Shown here: positions 1 to 8,415 of the stretch, piece after piece | Layout: each line of letters opens with the position of its first letter | How positions within the stretch are numbered: position 1 is the stretch's first letter | Source of the DNA: an uncultured Bacteroidales bacterium | GTDB lineage: Bacteria; Bacteroidota; Bacteroidia; Bacteroidales; P3 | DNA: 64,000 bases | Assembly: GCA_900319865.1 (NCBI GenBank) | Contig: ONQD01000005.1 | Coordinates: 1-64,000 of the forward strand | Direction: 5' to 3' | Translations under genes and position numbers: made by a program | Notes under the pieces: generated by a model | Databases searched by the model: none | The model's input: only the letters and a program-made list of their open reading frames with translations | Told to the model about the DNA's origin: nothing

Positions 1-147
1 AATGACATAAAAGATACAACAATGGATGTTCAATCTTGGCTAACTGACATAGAAAAAGGGACCACAATAGGTAATCCACGAATCTATATTGAAAATACCA
101 GACAAGTGATTTCCATTGTGAAAAATATTTATGATAATCAATTGTAA
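1..147 (+). CDS. C-terminal end of an unidentified protein (partial)
   Basis: An open frame enters from the left edge and stops at TAA 145-147, giving 48 codons that end in ...IVKNIYDNQL. The fragment is mixed hydrophilic, with a tryptophan (SWLTDIEKG), and I recognise no family. It is AT-rich like the gene that follows, whose proposed start lies 13 bases beyond this stop, so the two could be co-transcribed. Too little is visible to assign a function. Confidence 0.5.
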   Translation, partial: NDIKDTTMDVQSWLTDIEKGTTIGNPRIYIENTRQVISIVKNIYDNQL

Positions 148-160
148 AATAGACAATAAT

Positions 161-3100
161 ATGAAAAAAATCTTCTTTATCATTTTGTTATCTCTTCTGA
201 GTCAAAAAGTATTTGCTTATGACTTCTGCATCTCGTCAGGTGGTTATTATCTATATTATGATTATAATTCTAATGGGTATAGTGTAACACTAGTAGATGG
301 CTCTAGCTTACCAGCCAACCTGGCTATTCCTAATCGAATTTATCATAATGGTAGTTATTATTGGGTGACAGCTATTAGACAGAATGCGTTTTCAGGTGAA
401 ACTGGTATATCTACGTTGACAATTCCCAGTTCAGTCTTATCTATTGGAAATTCTGCATTCGCTGGTTGCAGTGGACTGACATCCATATCAGTGGATCCCA
501 GTAACACTGTTTATGATAGTAGGAACAATTGTAATGCCATTATTGAGACTGCTACCAATACATTGATTTGTGGTTGCCAAAACACTATTATACCCAATTC
601 CGTCACCTCTATAGGGAGTTTCGCGTTCAAAGGTTGCACTGGTCTGACTACGGTTACCATACCTAGTTCAGTGACAAGCATTGGCTCTAATGCTTTCTGG
701 GGATGTACTAGTCTTACGACAGTGAATTATAATGCGATTAATTGTTTTTCTGCAGGCTCTCCTTCGTCCCCAACACTAGGAGCAGTATTTAGTGGATGTA
801 CAAATTTATATACTATTATTTTTGGTAGTAGTGTTACCAGAATACCTCCATATTTATGTTATGGTCTAAGTGGGTTGTCGTCTGTATCATTACCAAACTC
901 ATTATCAATAATTGGGGCTTCGGCATTCTATGATTGTAGTGGATTGACATCTATTTCAATACCCAATTCAGTGGATAGTATCGGTGCTTCAGCCTTTCAA
1001 GGCTGTAGTGGGCTAATAACATTGAATTATAATGCTATTAGTTGCTCTTATGCAGGAACATCATCTTCAAATAGGGCTTTTTCTGGTTGTACAAGTATTA
1101 CTTCTTTGAACTTTGGTAATAGCGTGACAACGATTCCTCCGTATTTATGCTACGGATTCAACGGATTGACATCTTTGACTATACCAAATTCGGTTACAAG
1201 CATTGGTAATTCTGCTTTCAGTGGTTGTACAGGGCTGACATCAATCATAATACCTTCTTTGGTAACGAGCATTGGTAATTCTGTTTTTAGCGGTTGCACA
1301 GGATTGACATCTCTGACTATACCAAATTCGGTTACAAGCATTGGCAATTCTGCTTTCAGTGGTTGCACAGGATTGACATCTCTGACTATACCAAATTCGG
1401 TTACAAGCATTGGCAATTCTGCTTTCAGTGGTTGTACAGGATTGACATCGATTACAATACCTCCTTTGGTTACAAGCATCGGTAATTCTGCTTTTAGCGG
1501 TTGTACAGGATTAAGATTAGTAGAGTTTAATGCTGATAGCTGCTTATTTATGGCGAGTTCTCCCTCTGGGAGCAGTTCAACCTCATGGTATGTTTTCTAC
1601 AACACAGATATTAGGACAATCGGTATTGGTGGCAATGTGAAGAATATCCCCCCTTACGCTTTCTATGGGTGTAATCATATGTCGTCTATAACAATCCCTG
1701 ATTCAGTAAGAAATATTGGAGTTCAAGCATTTTCTGGGTGTTCATCGTTAGATACTGTTAATTTATTTCCCTCCGTACCGCCGTCTGTAGGTAGCAACAC
1801 TTTTTCTTCTTCAGTAGACCGTTTCAATGTTCGTTGTGATGCTTATACGGCTTACTATAGTTCAACGCAGTGGCTTACATACAGAAGTCGTTTGAGGAGC
1901 CACCTTTATCCGAATATTGAAGTGACCGTTTCTTCCAGTAATCTCACACATGGTACAGCGGTGAAAGTTGTGCAGGGTGGTCGTTATGTTTCTTGTGATT
2001 CTATATGTATAATCAGTGCAACAGGTAATTATGGCTACCATTTTGATCACTGGAGCAATGGGAGAATATCGAATCCGGATACATTGCATCTTACAGGCGA
2101 CAGTAATGTTGTAGCTTACTTCGCACCGAATCAATATGCAGTTTGTGGAGTGCCAAATTATCCAGATAGAGGGTATGTGCTGGGAAATGACACTGTAGAT
2201 TACCTTGACACTGTTTTATTAACCGCGATGGCAAATCATGGCTATATGTTTGACCATTGGAGCGATGGCGCATACGAAAATCCTCATTCAGTTGTAGCCA
2301 ATGGTAACAGAACTATCACTGCATTTTTTGTGCCGGCTCAGTTCACATTGTCTGTAATCTCATCTGATTTGAATATGGGTACGGTGTCTGGTGGTGGAAA
2401 CTACGACTATCAGAGCAATAGAATAATTCGAGCAATAGCTAATAATGGATATCATTTTACGTATTGGAATGATGGTGATGCCAATAATAACCGTACAATT
2501 ACTTTGACACAAGATACCACGTTTACCGCATACTTTGCTCCCAATCAGTATACATTGACATTGCAAAGTGCAGATGAATCACTTGGTATAGTGACGGGTG
2601 GTGGGGAGTATGCCTATCATGACACCGTTACAATATCTGCCACAGCAACAGCACCACATTATCATTTTGACCGTTGGAGTGACAATAACACAGAAAATCC
2701 AAGGCAATATGTCATAACAGGGAATACCACATTGACAGCATATTTTGCATTAGATGTACATTCTGTGGTGGTTCAGGTGGACGATTTGGCTCATGGTACA
2801 GTTTCAGGTGGTGGTAATTATGCTTATGGTTCTGCTGCCACAATAACAGCAGAAACACCTTTTAGTGGATGGGTGTTCTCACATTGGAGTGATGGTGCCA
2901 CATACAACCCATATACTTTCGCAGTTTTGCAAGATACGGTAATGACAGCCTATTTTGTTCGTGAAGGGTCACAGAATGGTGTGGATGGTGTGGACACAAT
3001 GTCGGCCAAAATATACGTCAACAACGGTCAGATTGTGGTGGAGGGTGCAGAGGGCAATCCCGTGTATCTCTACGATGTGGTCGGGCGGCTGCTGGCCACC

Positions 3101-3205
3101 AAACGTGAGACAGCGCAGGAGGTGCTGCTCGATGTGCCTGCCTCGGGTGCTTACCTTGTCAAGATAGGCAACGCTCCCGCACGGCGCGTTGTTGTGCGAC
3201 GGTAA
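161..3205 (+). CDS. BspA-like leucine-rich-repeat surface protein with T9SS C-terminal domain
   Basis: Predicted secreted or cell-surface protein of 1014 aa. The start at 161 puts a normal signal peptide (MKKIFFIILLSLLSQKVFA) at the N-terminus; an ATG at 131 would add 10 residues before it and overlap the preceding gene. Residues about 50-540 hold 23-residue BspA/TpLRR repeats of the type LTIPNSVTSIGNSAFSGCTG, which mediate adhesion in studied family members. Residues about 585-935 carry about five repeats with the FDHWSDG...T.TAYF pattern of divergent InlB B-repeats. The last 70 residues look like a type A T9SS sorting domain (VYLYDVVGRLLATKR ... SGAYLVKIG). The sorting-domain DNA is clearly richer in G+C than the rest of the gene. 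The ligand is unknown. Confidence 0.85.
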   Translation: MKKIFFIILLSLLSQKVFAYDFCISSGGYYLYYDYNSNGYSVTLVDGSSLPANLAIPNRIYHNGSYYWVTAIRQNAFSGETGISTLTIPSSVLSIGNSAFAGCSGLTSISVDPSNTVYDSRNNCNAIIETATNTLICGCQNTIIPNSVTSIGSFAFKGCTGLTTVTIPSSVTSIGSNAFWGCTSLTTVNYNAINCFSAGSPSSPTLGAVFSGCTNLYTIIFGSSVTRIPPYLCYGLSGLSSVSLPNSLSIIGASAFYDCSGLTSISIPNSVDSIGASAFQGCSGLITLNYNAISCSYAGTSSSNRAFSGCTSITSLNFGNSVTTIPPYLCYGFNGLTSLTIPNSVTSIGNSAFSGCTGLTSIIIPSLVTSIGNSVFSGCTGLTSLTIPNSVTSIGNSAFSGCTGLTSLTIPNSVTSIGNSAFSGCTGLTSITIPPLVTSIGNSAFSGCTGLRLVEFNADSCLFMASSPSGSSSTSWYVFYNTDIRTIGIGGNVKNIPPYAFYGCNHMSSITIPDSVRNIGVQAFSGCSSLDTVNLFPSVPPSVGSNTFSSSVDRFNVRCDAYTAYYSSTQWLTYRSRLRSHLYPNIEVTVSSSNLTHGTAVKVVQGGRYVSCDSICIISATGNYGYHFDHWSNGRISNPDTLHLTGDSNVVAYFAPNQYAVCGVPNYPDRGYVLGNDTVDYLDTVLLTAMANHGYMFDHWSDGAYENPHSVVANGNRTITAFFVPAQFTLSVISSDLNMGTVSGGGNYDYQSNRIIRAIANNGYHFTYWNDGDANNNRTITLTQDTTFTAYFAPNQYTLTLQSADESLGIVTGGGEYAYHDTVTISATATAPHYHFDRWSDNNTENPRQYVITGNTTLTAYFALDVHSVVVQVDDLAHGTVSGGGNYAYGSAATITAETPFSGWVFSHWSDGATYNPYTFAVLQDTVMTAYFVREGSQNGVDGVDTMSAKIYVNNGQIVVEGAEGNPVYLYDVVGRLLATKRETAQEVLLDVPASGAYLVKIGNAPARRVVVRR
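1163..1507 (+). repeat. Five tandem 69-bp units within the BspA-like gene
   Basis: Units begin at 1163, 1232, 1301, 1370 and 1439. Each encodes one 23-residue leucine-rich repeat. Units 3 and 4 are almost base-for-base identical and unit 1 differs from them at few positions. The in-frame period suggests recent duplication by slippage or recombination and likely length variation between strains. Confidence 0.9.
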
Positions 3206-3220
3206 GTATTGGTTTTTACG

Positions 3221-3277
3221 AATGTGTTATCGTGTAGATGAGTAGTTATTACTCATATTTCCACACGATAACACATT
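3221..3277 (+). terminator. Long hairpin after the BspA-like gene
   Basis: AATGTGTTATCGTGT (3221-3235) pairs perfectly with ACACGATAACACATT (3263-3277). The loop holds a second nested stem, ATGAGTA (3238-3244) with TACTCAT (3250-3256). A T-rich stretch follows. It starts 16 bases after the stop codon, so it probably ends that transcript. Confidence 0.65.
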
Positions 3278-3323
3278 TCTATTTTCTATTACTTTTGGTG
3301 GACTCTATTTATTTGTTTTCATT

Positions 3324-3400
3324 GTCGCGTCCCTTCTGGACGCAGTCATCTTGTTGCTGACAATCACCGCACTGCGCCTTACGGCTTGTATGGTGTTATG
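3324..3400. repeat. Dispersed REP-like unit (copy 1)
   Basis: The stretch GTCGCGTCCCTTCTGGACGC followed by CACTGCGCCTTACGGCTTGT matches the right-hand repeat units that flank the transposase near 41 kb, in the same orientation. Both sub-palindromes of the unit are present but partly degenerate. It lies between the BspA terminator and the kal promoter and contains no gene. Confidence 0.75.
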
Positions 3401-3520
3401 AAGGGCCTCACTTTTAAGAGGTGATAAGTTCCAATAAGAAACGCACCTTTTTTGAGAGAAAGACAAGGCTGGTTAAAGATTATTTTACAGCAAAGGAAGA
3501 GGGAAAAAATCCCTCTCCCC

Positions 3521-3551
3521 TTGCACGGATGGAAAAAAGTTGGTATCTTTG
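3521..3551 (+). promoter_or_regulatory. Bacteroidota-type promoter for kal
   Basis: TTG (3521-3523), a 20-base spacer, then TATCTTTG (3544-3551) fit the -33/-7 consensus of the Bacteroidota primary sigma factor. The site is about 100 bases upstream of the kal ATG, leaving a leader of roughly 95 bases. Confidence 0.75.
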
Positions 3552-3652
3552 CAAACATTGAACAGCAGTTGGGTTTAGCGGCTTGCGTGCCGCAATACCC
3601 AATAGCACAACGCAATAACAAAAGAATTATAAACAATAAAAACATCCACACT

Positions 3653-4045
3653 ATGGCAGTTACCTCTATGCTCCGCGTTCGCATGAGCGCAAAAGACGCC
3701 CACTACGGCGGCAATCTCGTCGATGGCGCACACATGGTTCACCTCTTTGGCGACGTGGCTACTGAATTACTTATCAAACAAGACGGCGACGAAGGTCTCT
3801 TCTGCGCATACGACATGGTCGAATTCAAGGCTCCTGTCTACGCCGGCGACTATATCGAAGCCTATGGCGAAATCACCCATGTGGGCAATACCTCCCGCAA
3901 GATGAAATTCGAAGCCTACAAGGTTATCCGCACCCTCCCCGAAATCAGCGCAAGCGCTGCCGAAGTACTCGAGGAACGCATCCTTGTTTGCCGCGCCACC
4001 GGTACCTGCGTCACCCCAAAAGAGTGCCAGCGTTACAACAAATAA
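3653..4045 (+). CDS. kal: 3-aminobutyryl-CoA ammonia lyase
   Basis: A small hot-dog-fold protein of 130 aa that resembles Kal throughout ([20 protein letters not shown] near the N-terminus, [20 protein letters not shown] in the middle). Kal removes ammonia from L-3-aminobutyryl-CoA to give crotonyl-CoA in lysine fermentation. The ATG at 3653 is preferred: it matches the usual family length of about 130 aa, while upstream in-frame codons overlap the promoter and leader. The gene has its own promoter and strong terminator. A predicted amino-acid/dicarboxylate symporter follows on the same strand, but no other lysine-fermentation gene is in the window. A different hot-dog thioesterase/lyase activity cannot be ruled out. 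Confidence 0.75.
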   Translation: MAVTSMLRVRMSAKDAHYGGNLVDGAHMVHLFGDVATELLIKQDGDEGLFCAYDMVEFKAPVYAGDYIEAYGEITHVGNTSRKMKFEAYKVIRTLPEISASAAEVLEERILVCRATGTCVTPKECQRYNK

Positions 4046-4100
4046 TCTCGCCCGCAGAGATTTTCCAAAGTACACGGTGTACATTACATTTTATCAACAT

Positions 4101-4130
4101 AAAGCCCCCGCACCGTTGGGGGCTTTTTTT
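4101..4130 (+). terminator. Rho-independent terminator after kal
   Basis: AAAGCCCCC, an 8-base loop, then GGGGGC and seven T residues. This is a textbook GC-rich stem with a T tract, 56 bases after the kal stop. Confidence 0.92.
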
Positions 4131-4164
4131 AGACACACTCCGTTTCCATTAATATCTGTCAACG

Positions 4165-5331
4165 ATGAATTTGAAGAAGTTTGGCATCCTGCCCAAAATT
4201 TTGGTAGCCATAGCCCTTGGTATCCTTTGCTCGTTCTTTTTCCCCGGATGGGCTGTACGCGTATTTCTCACCTTCAACTCCATATTCGGCAACTTCCTGG
4301 GGATGTTCATCCCCCTGCTGATTATTGGATTGGTGGCTCCCGGCATCTCTGACCTGGGCAACGGAGCGGGCAAACTGCTCCTCATCACGGTTGCTTTGGC
4401 CTACGGCTCCACCGTACTGTCGGGCATTTTCTCCTACTTCTCCTGTTATTTCACCTATCCCTACATTCTTGGTGACGGCCTCTCGTCGTTGGGCAATATG
4501 GACATGAGCAACCGCCTCACGCCTTATTTCACCATCGAGATGCCGCCATTCATCTCGGTCACCACAGCATTGGTGCTGGCTTTTATCCTCGGACTAACAG
4601 CCAGTTCCACCCCAGGGGTATTTATGAAAGGTTTCCTGACAGATTTCCGCGACATCGTAACACGCGTCATCACCCGCGTCATCATCCCCTGTCTCCCTAT
4701 CTACATTTTCGGCATCTTCCTGCAAATGGGGGCCGAAGGCCATGTGGGTGCCGTTCTGGGCGCATTCCTCAAGATTGTGGGATTCATCTTCCTGCTCCAC
4801 GTCACCGAGCTGCTCTTCCTCTTCCTCATTGCTGGTCTGGTAACCAAGAAGAACCCCTTCCGTTCGCTCGTCACCATGCTCCCGGCATACGTCACAGCTT
4901 TGGGCACTTCCTCGTCGGCCGCCACTATTCCCGTCACACTCCAACAGGCTATTAAAAACGGTGTGCGGAGCGAAACAGCTAGCTTCACCGTACCCCTCTG
5001 TGCCACTATCCACATGCCTTGCAGCATCCTTAAAATCACTGCCGTAGCCTATGCCATCTCACTCAGCATGGGCCTTCCCTGCGATTTCGGCACCTACGTT
5101 GGGTTCATCATGATGCTCGGCATTACTATGGTAGCCGCACCCGGTGTGCCTGGCGGTGCCATCATGGCTGCACTTGGTCTGTTGGGCAGTATGCTCGGTT
5201 TCGATGCCAACATGCAAGGCCTTATGATTGCCATATACATTGCTATGGACAGCTTCGGAACAGCAGGCAACGTCACTGGCGATGGTGCCATTGCCCTCAT
5301 TGTCGACCACATCAGAGGCAAAAAGCAATAG
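4165..5331 (+). CDS. Dicarboxylate/amino acid:cation symporter (SDF/DAACS family)
   Basis: Inner-membrane transporter of 388 aa with about eight hydrophobic segments and two re-entrant-loop motifs. The serine-rich loop ALGTSSSAATIPVT and the tail MDSFGTAGNVTGDGAIALIV, carrying the D...T..N..GD substrate and cation residues, are diagnostic of the glutamate/aspartate/dicarboxylate symporter family. GVPGGAIMAALGLL forms the second hairpin. Length is slightly short but within range. The kal terminator separates it from kal, so it may use a separate promoter or read-through. Substrate cannot be told from sequence; its place beside kal suggests an amino acid. Family assignment is secure. Confidence 0.88.
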   Translation: MNLKKFGILPKILVAIALGILCSFFFPGWAVRVFLTFNSIFGNFLGMFIPLLIIGLVAPGISDLGNGAGKLLLITVALAYGSTVLSGIFSYFSCYFTYPYILGDGLSSLGNMDMSNRLTPYFTIEMPPFISVTTALVLAFILGLTASSTPGVFMKGFLTDFRDIVTRVITRVIIPCLPIYIFGIFLQMGAEGHVGAVLGAFLKIVGFIFLLHVTELLFLFLIAGLVTKKNPFRSLVTMLPAYVTALGTSSSAATIPVTLQQAIKNGVRSETASFTVPLCATIHMPCSILKITAVAYAISLSMGLPCDFGTYVGFIMMLGITMVAAPGVPGGAIMAALGLLGSMLGFDANMQGLMIAIYIAMDSFGTAGNVTGDGAIALIVDHIRGKKQ

Positions 5332-5424
5332 TTTTTTCCCACTAATAGAATCCCTCCCCAACAACCTCCCTGCTGGGGAGAGGGGTCGTGTATCTACACC
5401 ATCAGGTGGAAGGCTCTATCCCGT

Positions 5425-5470
5425 TCCACAAAAACAAACATGGGGTGACGGCTTGCAACCATCACCCCAT
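5425..5470 (-). terminator. Terminator of the helix-hairpin-helix gene
   Basis: ATGGGGTGA (5440-5448) pairs with TCACCCCAT (5462-5470). Read on the minus strand, the stem is followed by TGTTTGTTTTTGTGG. It lies 20 bases beyond the stop of the minus-strand gene at 5491. Confidence 0.75.
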
Positions 5471-5490
5471 ATTCAAAAACAAAGATTAGT

Positions 5491-5898
5491 TTAGTATTCC
5501 ACCTTGGGCTCCATCTCTTTTGCCTGAGCCACCATCTTCTCAATCTCTTTGACTGAGGGGACCCGGTTGACCAAGTTTTTCTGGGCATTCACCTCCTCCA
5601 TCTTGGCTTGGAGGTTGGCGGGCACACGGTGGCGGAATTCCTTGATGGTGTCCACTCCTGCCGCTTCGAGCAATTCGGCAAACTGGCCGGCAACACCATT
5701 GATGCGGAACAGGTCGGCGTGGTTGGTCCAACGCAATATCAACTTCTCGCTGATTCCTGTGGCCTCGGCCATCTTGCGGCGGCCGGCACGGGTGGCACAT
5801 TTCTCTAGCAAATCGTCGGTGGTCTTCACACCGGCTTCATTCAGCTTGGCGGCATAAACATCGCCAATACCTTCAATGTCGATAATCTTGTAAGCCAT
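5491..5898 (-). CDS. DUF4332 helix-hairpin-helix protein
   Basis: A 135-aa soluble protein. Residues 1-60 contain a helix-hairpin-helix start (IIDIEGIGDVYAAKLNEAGV) and residues about 66-95 a second one (FRINGVAGQFAELLEAAGVDT), the layout of DUF4332 proteins. Such folds usually bind DNA without sequence specificity. The tail is lysine- and glutamate-rich. The gene stands alone between convergent and divergent neighbours, with its own terminator. The exact role is unknown. Confidence 0.8.
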   Translation of the reverse strand: MAYKIIDIEGIGDVYAAKLNEAGVKTTDDLLEKCATRAGRRKMAEATGISEKLILRWTNHADLFRINGVAGQFAELLEAAGVDTIKEFRHRVPANLQAKMEEVNAQKNLVNRVPSVKEIEKMVAQAKEMEPKVEY

Positions 5899-6050
5899 AA
5901 TGATTTTTTTAAGGTTTTCTTCTATAACGGGCTATCGTCCTTTTTATTGTACATAACTCCAGAAACACATAAAAATAACTACAACCGAATGCAATTTTAT
6001 CATCGAATAAACGTTATATCAAAAAACAAGGCATAAAATAGCAGCATGAT

Positions 6051-6266
6051 ATGGACTTTCCTATTTTATATTTTACAATCTTCTGCATCGATAATGTAGC
6101 GCGATTTCTTGGGCAATCGCCAAAAGATGTCTATCACTCAATGCAAGATGCCGATATTATTAATGGATACATTGTCCCCTGCTATAATGTGTTGCATTCT
6201 TTCTCAAAGGAGTATATTGTAAACGACCTGGTCTCTCTGATGCAAAAGAAAGGGCTGCTCACATGA
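6051..6266 (+). CDS. DUF3791 protein, first gene of a DUF3791-DUF3990-DUF3791 cassette
   Basis: A 71-aa protein of the DUF3791 type: a predicted helical start (YFTIFCIDNVARFLGQSPKDVY) and a tail with HSFSKEYIVNDLVSLMQKKG. It overlaps the DUF3990 gene by four bases (ATGA at 6263-6266), so the two are translationally coupled. DUF3791 genes regularly flank DUF3990 genes in gut Bacteroidales and are suspected partners or antidotes. I infer an antitoxin-like or accessory role, without direct proof. Confidence 0.75.
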   Translation: MDFPILYFTIFCIDNVARFLGQSPKDVYHSMQDADIINGYIVPCYNVLHSFSKEYIVNDLVSLMQKKGLLT

Positions 6267-6733
6267 TTCTATACCATACTTCTAATATACGAATAGAACA
6301 TCCTGATGTCAGACATTCAAGACAGTATCTTGATTTTGGTGTTGGCTTTTACACCACACTTCTATTGAAACAGGCTATAGACTACGGAGAAAGATTTCTT
6401 CGTAGAGGAGAAGCCGCAATTCTGAATACCTATGAATTGGATGAACAATTGAACATGTTCACACATCATGTGTTCTCATCCTACGATGAGGATTGGCTCG
6501 ATTTCGTTTCCTCTTGCCGAAAAGGACAGCCTCATACAACCTTCGATATCATTGAAGGGGGTATTGCCGACGACCAAGTGTTTAATACTATCGACCTCTA
6601 CTTTTCTGGCATATACACTAAAGAACAAGCCCTCGCTCAATTGCGTTATAAGAAACCCAATCATCAAATCTGCATCACTTCGCAGGAAATACTAGATAAA
6701 CACCTGCATTTCGTCAAATCGGAAAACCTATAA
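6263..6733 (+). CDS. DUF3990 protein, putative ADP-ribosyltransferase-like toxin
   Basis: A 156-aa protein with the DUF3990 pattern: MILYHTS (His5), DFGVGFYTTLLLKQA (Tyr30), GGIADDQVF near residue 95, and a C-terminal QICITSQEIL with a glutamate. The spaced His, Tyr and Glu resemble the catalytic triad of ADP-ribosyltransferases, the superfamily in which DUF3990 has been placed. It overlaps the upstream DUF3791 gene by four bases and is 3 bases from the downstream one. It has no signal peptide, so it is cytoplasmic. The toxin role is inferred from fold and context. Confidence 0.72.
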   Translation: MILYHTSNIRIEHPDVRHSRQYLDFGVGFYTTLLLKQAIDYGERFLRRGEAAILNTYELDEQLNMFTHHVFSSYDEDWLDFVSSCRKGQPHTTFDIIEGGIADDQVFNTIDLYFSGIYTKEQALAQLRYKKPNHQICITSQEILDKHLHFVKSENL

Positions 6734-6736
6734 TTT

Positions 6737-6955
6737 ATGGAAGCCAACCCTGCCATACTGCAAATGAAATATGCCCGAATCGTAAAGTCCTTTGCCGAAA
6801 AAGCATGCCTTTCTTTCGAGGATGCTTTAGCCAAATTCTACGATTCTAAAACATTCGACCTAATTAGTCATGGCATTGCTGATATGCATTGTATGAGTGA
6901 CGAGTACTTATGTGACGAATTATTAATCGAATATGGCTATCTTCAACCAGTATAG
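6737..6955 (+). CDS. DUF3791 protein, third gene of the cassette
   Basis: A 72-aa protein (ILQMKYARIVKSFAEKACLS; FDLISHGIADMHCMSDEYLC) of the second DUF3791 type, similar in pattern to the 66-aa protein at 10117. It begins 3 bases after the DUF3990 stop, so all three genes form one operon. The SDEYLCDELL tail matches SDEYILTDLL of that paralog. Likely a partner of the DUF3990 protein. Confidence 0.72.
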   Translation: MEANPAILQMKYARIVKSFAEKACLSFEDALAKFYDSKTFDLISHGIADMHCMSDEYLCDELLIEYGYLQPV

Positions 6956-7063
6956 TTCAGAAGAAAAGGAAAAGTCAGAACCCAGAAACGATGAACTCCG
7001 CCTATAAGAAACTATTCTGTTTCCGCAAACCGATTTGGACTCATTCCTAGTCCAACACTACCT

Positions 7064-7735
7064 TTACCGTTTTTGGCACATCTCCAAATACTGCTCCGCA
7101 AGTTCTCGGGTAGCATCGTCTGGCTCGTGGTCAAGCACATACTTCAGTTCCTCCTCTGCCTCGCCTACGCGGTCAAGATTAAGGTAGTAAGCAGCGCGGT
7201 TTACGTATGCCAACAAGAAGTCGGGGTCTATCTCGATGGCCTTCCCTATATCAGCCATCGCCTGCTCATGACGACCCAACATACCGTAGGCGCTGCCCCG
7301 GCTGCAATAAGCCTGCGCGTAGTCGGGATTCAGCTCTATCGCCTTTGTGAAATCGGGTATCGCCTGCTCATACTGTCCCTGCTTATAGCGCAGATAACCG
7401 CGATTGTTATATGCCTCCGCCTGTTTGGGACATAGCCGTATCGCCTGCTCAAAGTCCGCCAACGCCCGCTCCATATCGCCCAATGCATCGTAAGCAATAC
7501 CGCGGTTCAGATACACGATGCCGTCACGCGGATTCAACGCCAACGACTCGCTGAAAAGCTCCACCTGCCTCTCCGGATGCTCATCATCCCAATAAGCCAA
7601 GTAAAACAGATTCTCCGCCTCTTCCTCAGCCCGTCTCTTTTCCCCATACCTCACTCCCCGCGCCTCAAACCGCAGCGACCTGATAGTGACAACCCACCTC
7701 CTCGGCGTCCGATGTCTTTTCCGATTACGCATCAT
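7064..7735 (-). CDS. Tetratricopeptide repeat protein
   Basis: A 223-aa protein with an arginine-rich N-terminus and about five TPR units from residue 43 on (for example AEAYNNRGYLRYKQGQYEQA and AQAYCSRGSAYGMLGRHEQA). TPRs form helical scaffolds for protein binding. No signal peptide or membrane segment is visible, so it is probably cytoplasmic. The neighbouring toxin-like genes give no functional clue. A GTG or ATG further inside could be the real start, because the first 30 residues (HRTPRRWVVTIRSLRFEARG) are unlike the repeats. Confidence 0.75.
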   Translation of the reverse strand: MMRNRKRHRTPRRWVVTIRSLRFEARGVRYGEKRRAEEEAENLFYLAYWDDEHPERQVELFSESLALNPRDGIVYLNRGIAYDALGDMERALADFEQAIRLCPKQAEAYNNRGYLRYKQGQYEQAIPDFTKAIELNPDYAQAYCSRGSAYGMLGRHEQAMADIGKAIEIDPDFLLAYVNRAAYYLNLDRVGEAEEELKYVLDHEPDDATRELAEQYLEMCQKR

Positions 7736-7849
7736 TATGTAAACCTACATTTATATAAATCACCATGTACATTTATCAGCACATTACATACTAGCCAACA
7801 ACATATTAAATCGCAACCGCATCCCGTATTACATCATAGAAATGCCGTC

Positions 7850-8047
7850 CTAAGCATCTACCAACACTAAACTATACAAACCATGTAACAGCGGCATCAG
7901 CGATGAGCGTCTTTTGATTTCAAAAAGAATTTCGTTGGACACACACAACATGTATTTGCCTGCACGGAACGCTTGCCAAATGTCATTGTTGTACGACCCT
8001 GGCATGATGACATTGACAAGACAATTTGTATCGAGAACTATTTTCAT
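7850..8047 (-). pseudogene. Truncated PIN-domain (VapC-like) toxin
   Basis: The first 45 residues match the intact PIN toxin at 9291-9704 closely (MKIVLDTNCLVNVIMPGS; NDIWQAFRAGKYMLCVSNEI). After ILFEIKRRS the similarity stops and the frame ends at residue 65. The later acidic residues needed for the PIN active site are therefore missing. The ATG at 8047 overlaps the antitoxin stop by four bases (ATGA), preserving the original coupling. It is most likely an inactive remnant. Confidence 0.7.
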
Positions 8048-8274
8048 TTGTTGTACGGTGTTCTCTCGTGCTGGTTCGACCAATCATCCAATGTCTGTTG
8101 AGTAATATTGTTCTCCTTTTGGAATTGCAGCAACAGACGGTCGGTCTTCTGCCGATAGAACTGGAGCAGAATATCTTGCAATTCATTCTGCTCTTGTTCC
8201 GTGTCGATATACGACATGAGTCTCAAGATGTTCAACTGTGCAGGATTTAATTGCGTTGCCCCTGTTGCTTCCAT
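8044..8274 (-). CDS. Antitoxin partner of the truncated PIN toxin
   Basis: A 76-aa protein starting MEATGATQLNPAQLNILRLM, clearly paralogous to the 77-aa protein at 9713-9946 (both start MEATG, with a helical EQEQ/EQEL segment and an NITQQTLDDW/GWTQETLDAM motif). It lies immediately upstream of the PIN gene, the usual antitoxin position in this PIN family. Since its toxin is truncated, it may persist as an orphan or neutralise the paralogous toxin. Confidence 0.65.
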   Translation of the reverse strand: MEATGATQLNPAQLNILRLMSYIDTEQEQNELQDILLQFYRQKTDRLLLQFQKENNITQQTLDDWSNQHERTPYNK

Positions 8275-8364
8275 AATTGCGTAAGTGTTTATGTGTTCAA
8301 CTTTTTATTATTATAACGAAACTGAATCTGTTTTATTGCGCAAGCGACCGATTTCTTTGGCTGC
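8275..8364. repeat. Duplicated leader upstream of the antitoxin (copy A)
   Basis: This stretch aligns along its whole length with 9947-10035 (shared blocks TGTTTATGTGTTCAAC, ATTATAACG, CTGTTTTATTG and GATTTCTTTGGCTGC). It shows that the toxin/antitoxin pair was duplicated together with its 5' region. Confidence 0.8.
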
Positions 8365-8415
8365 TATAAAGTAACAGCGATACTATTATAGCGGGTTCTA
8401 TTAATTTGCTAGTGT

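Noticed and set aside
1150..1485. Repetitive open frames on both strands within the BspA-like gene
   Set aside because: They are translations of the 69-bp tandem units in other frames.
3452..3652. 67-codon N-terminal extension of kal
   Set aside because: It would run through the promoter and leader, and the family length is reached with the ATG at 3653.
5354..5380. CTCCCCA/TGGGGAG hairpin after the symporter
   Set aside because: The stem is only seven bases with no following T tract, so I do not call it a terminator.
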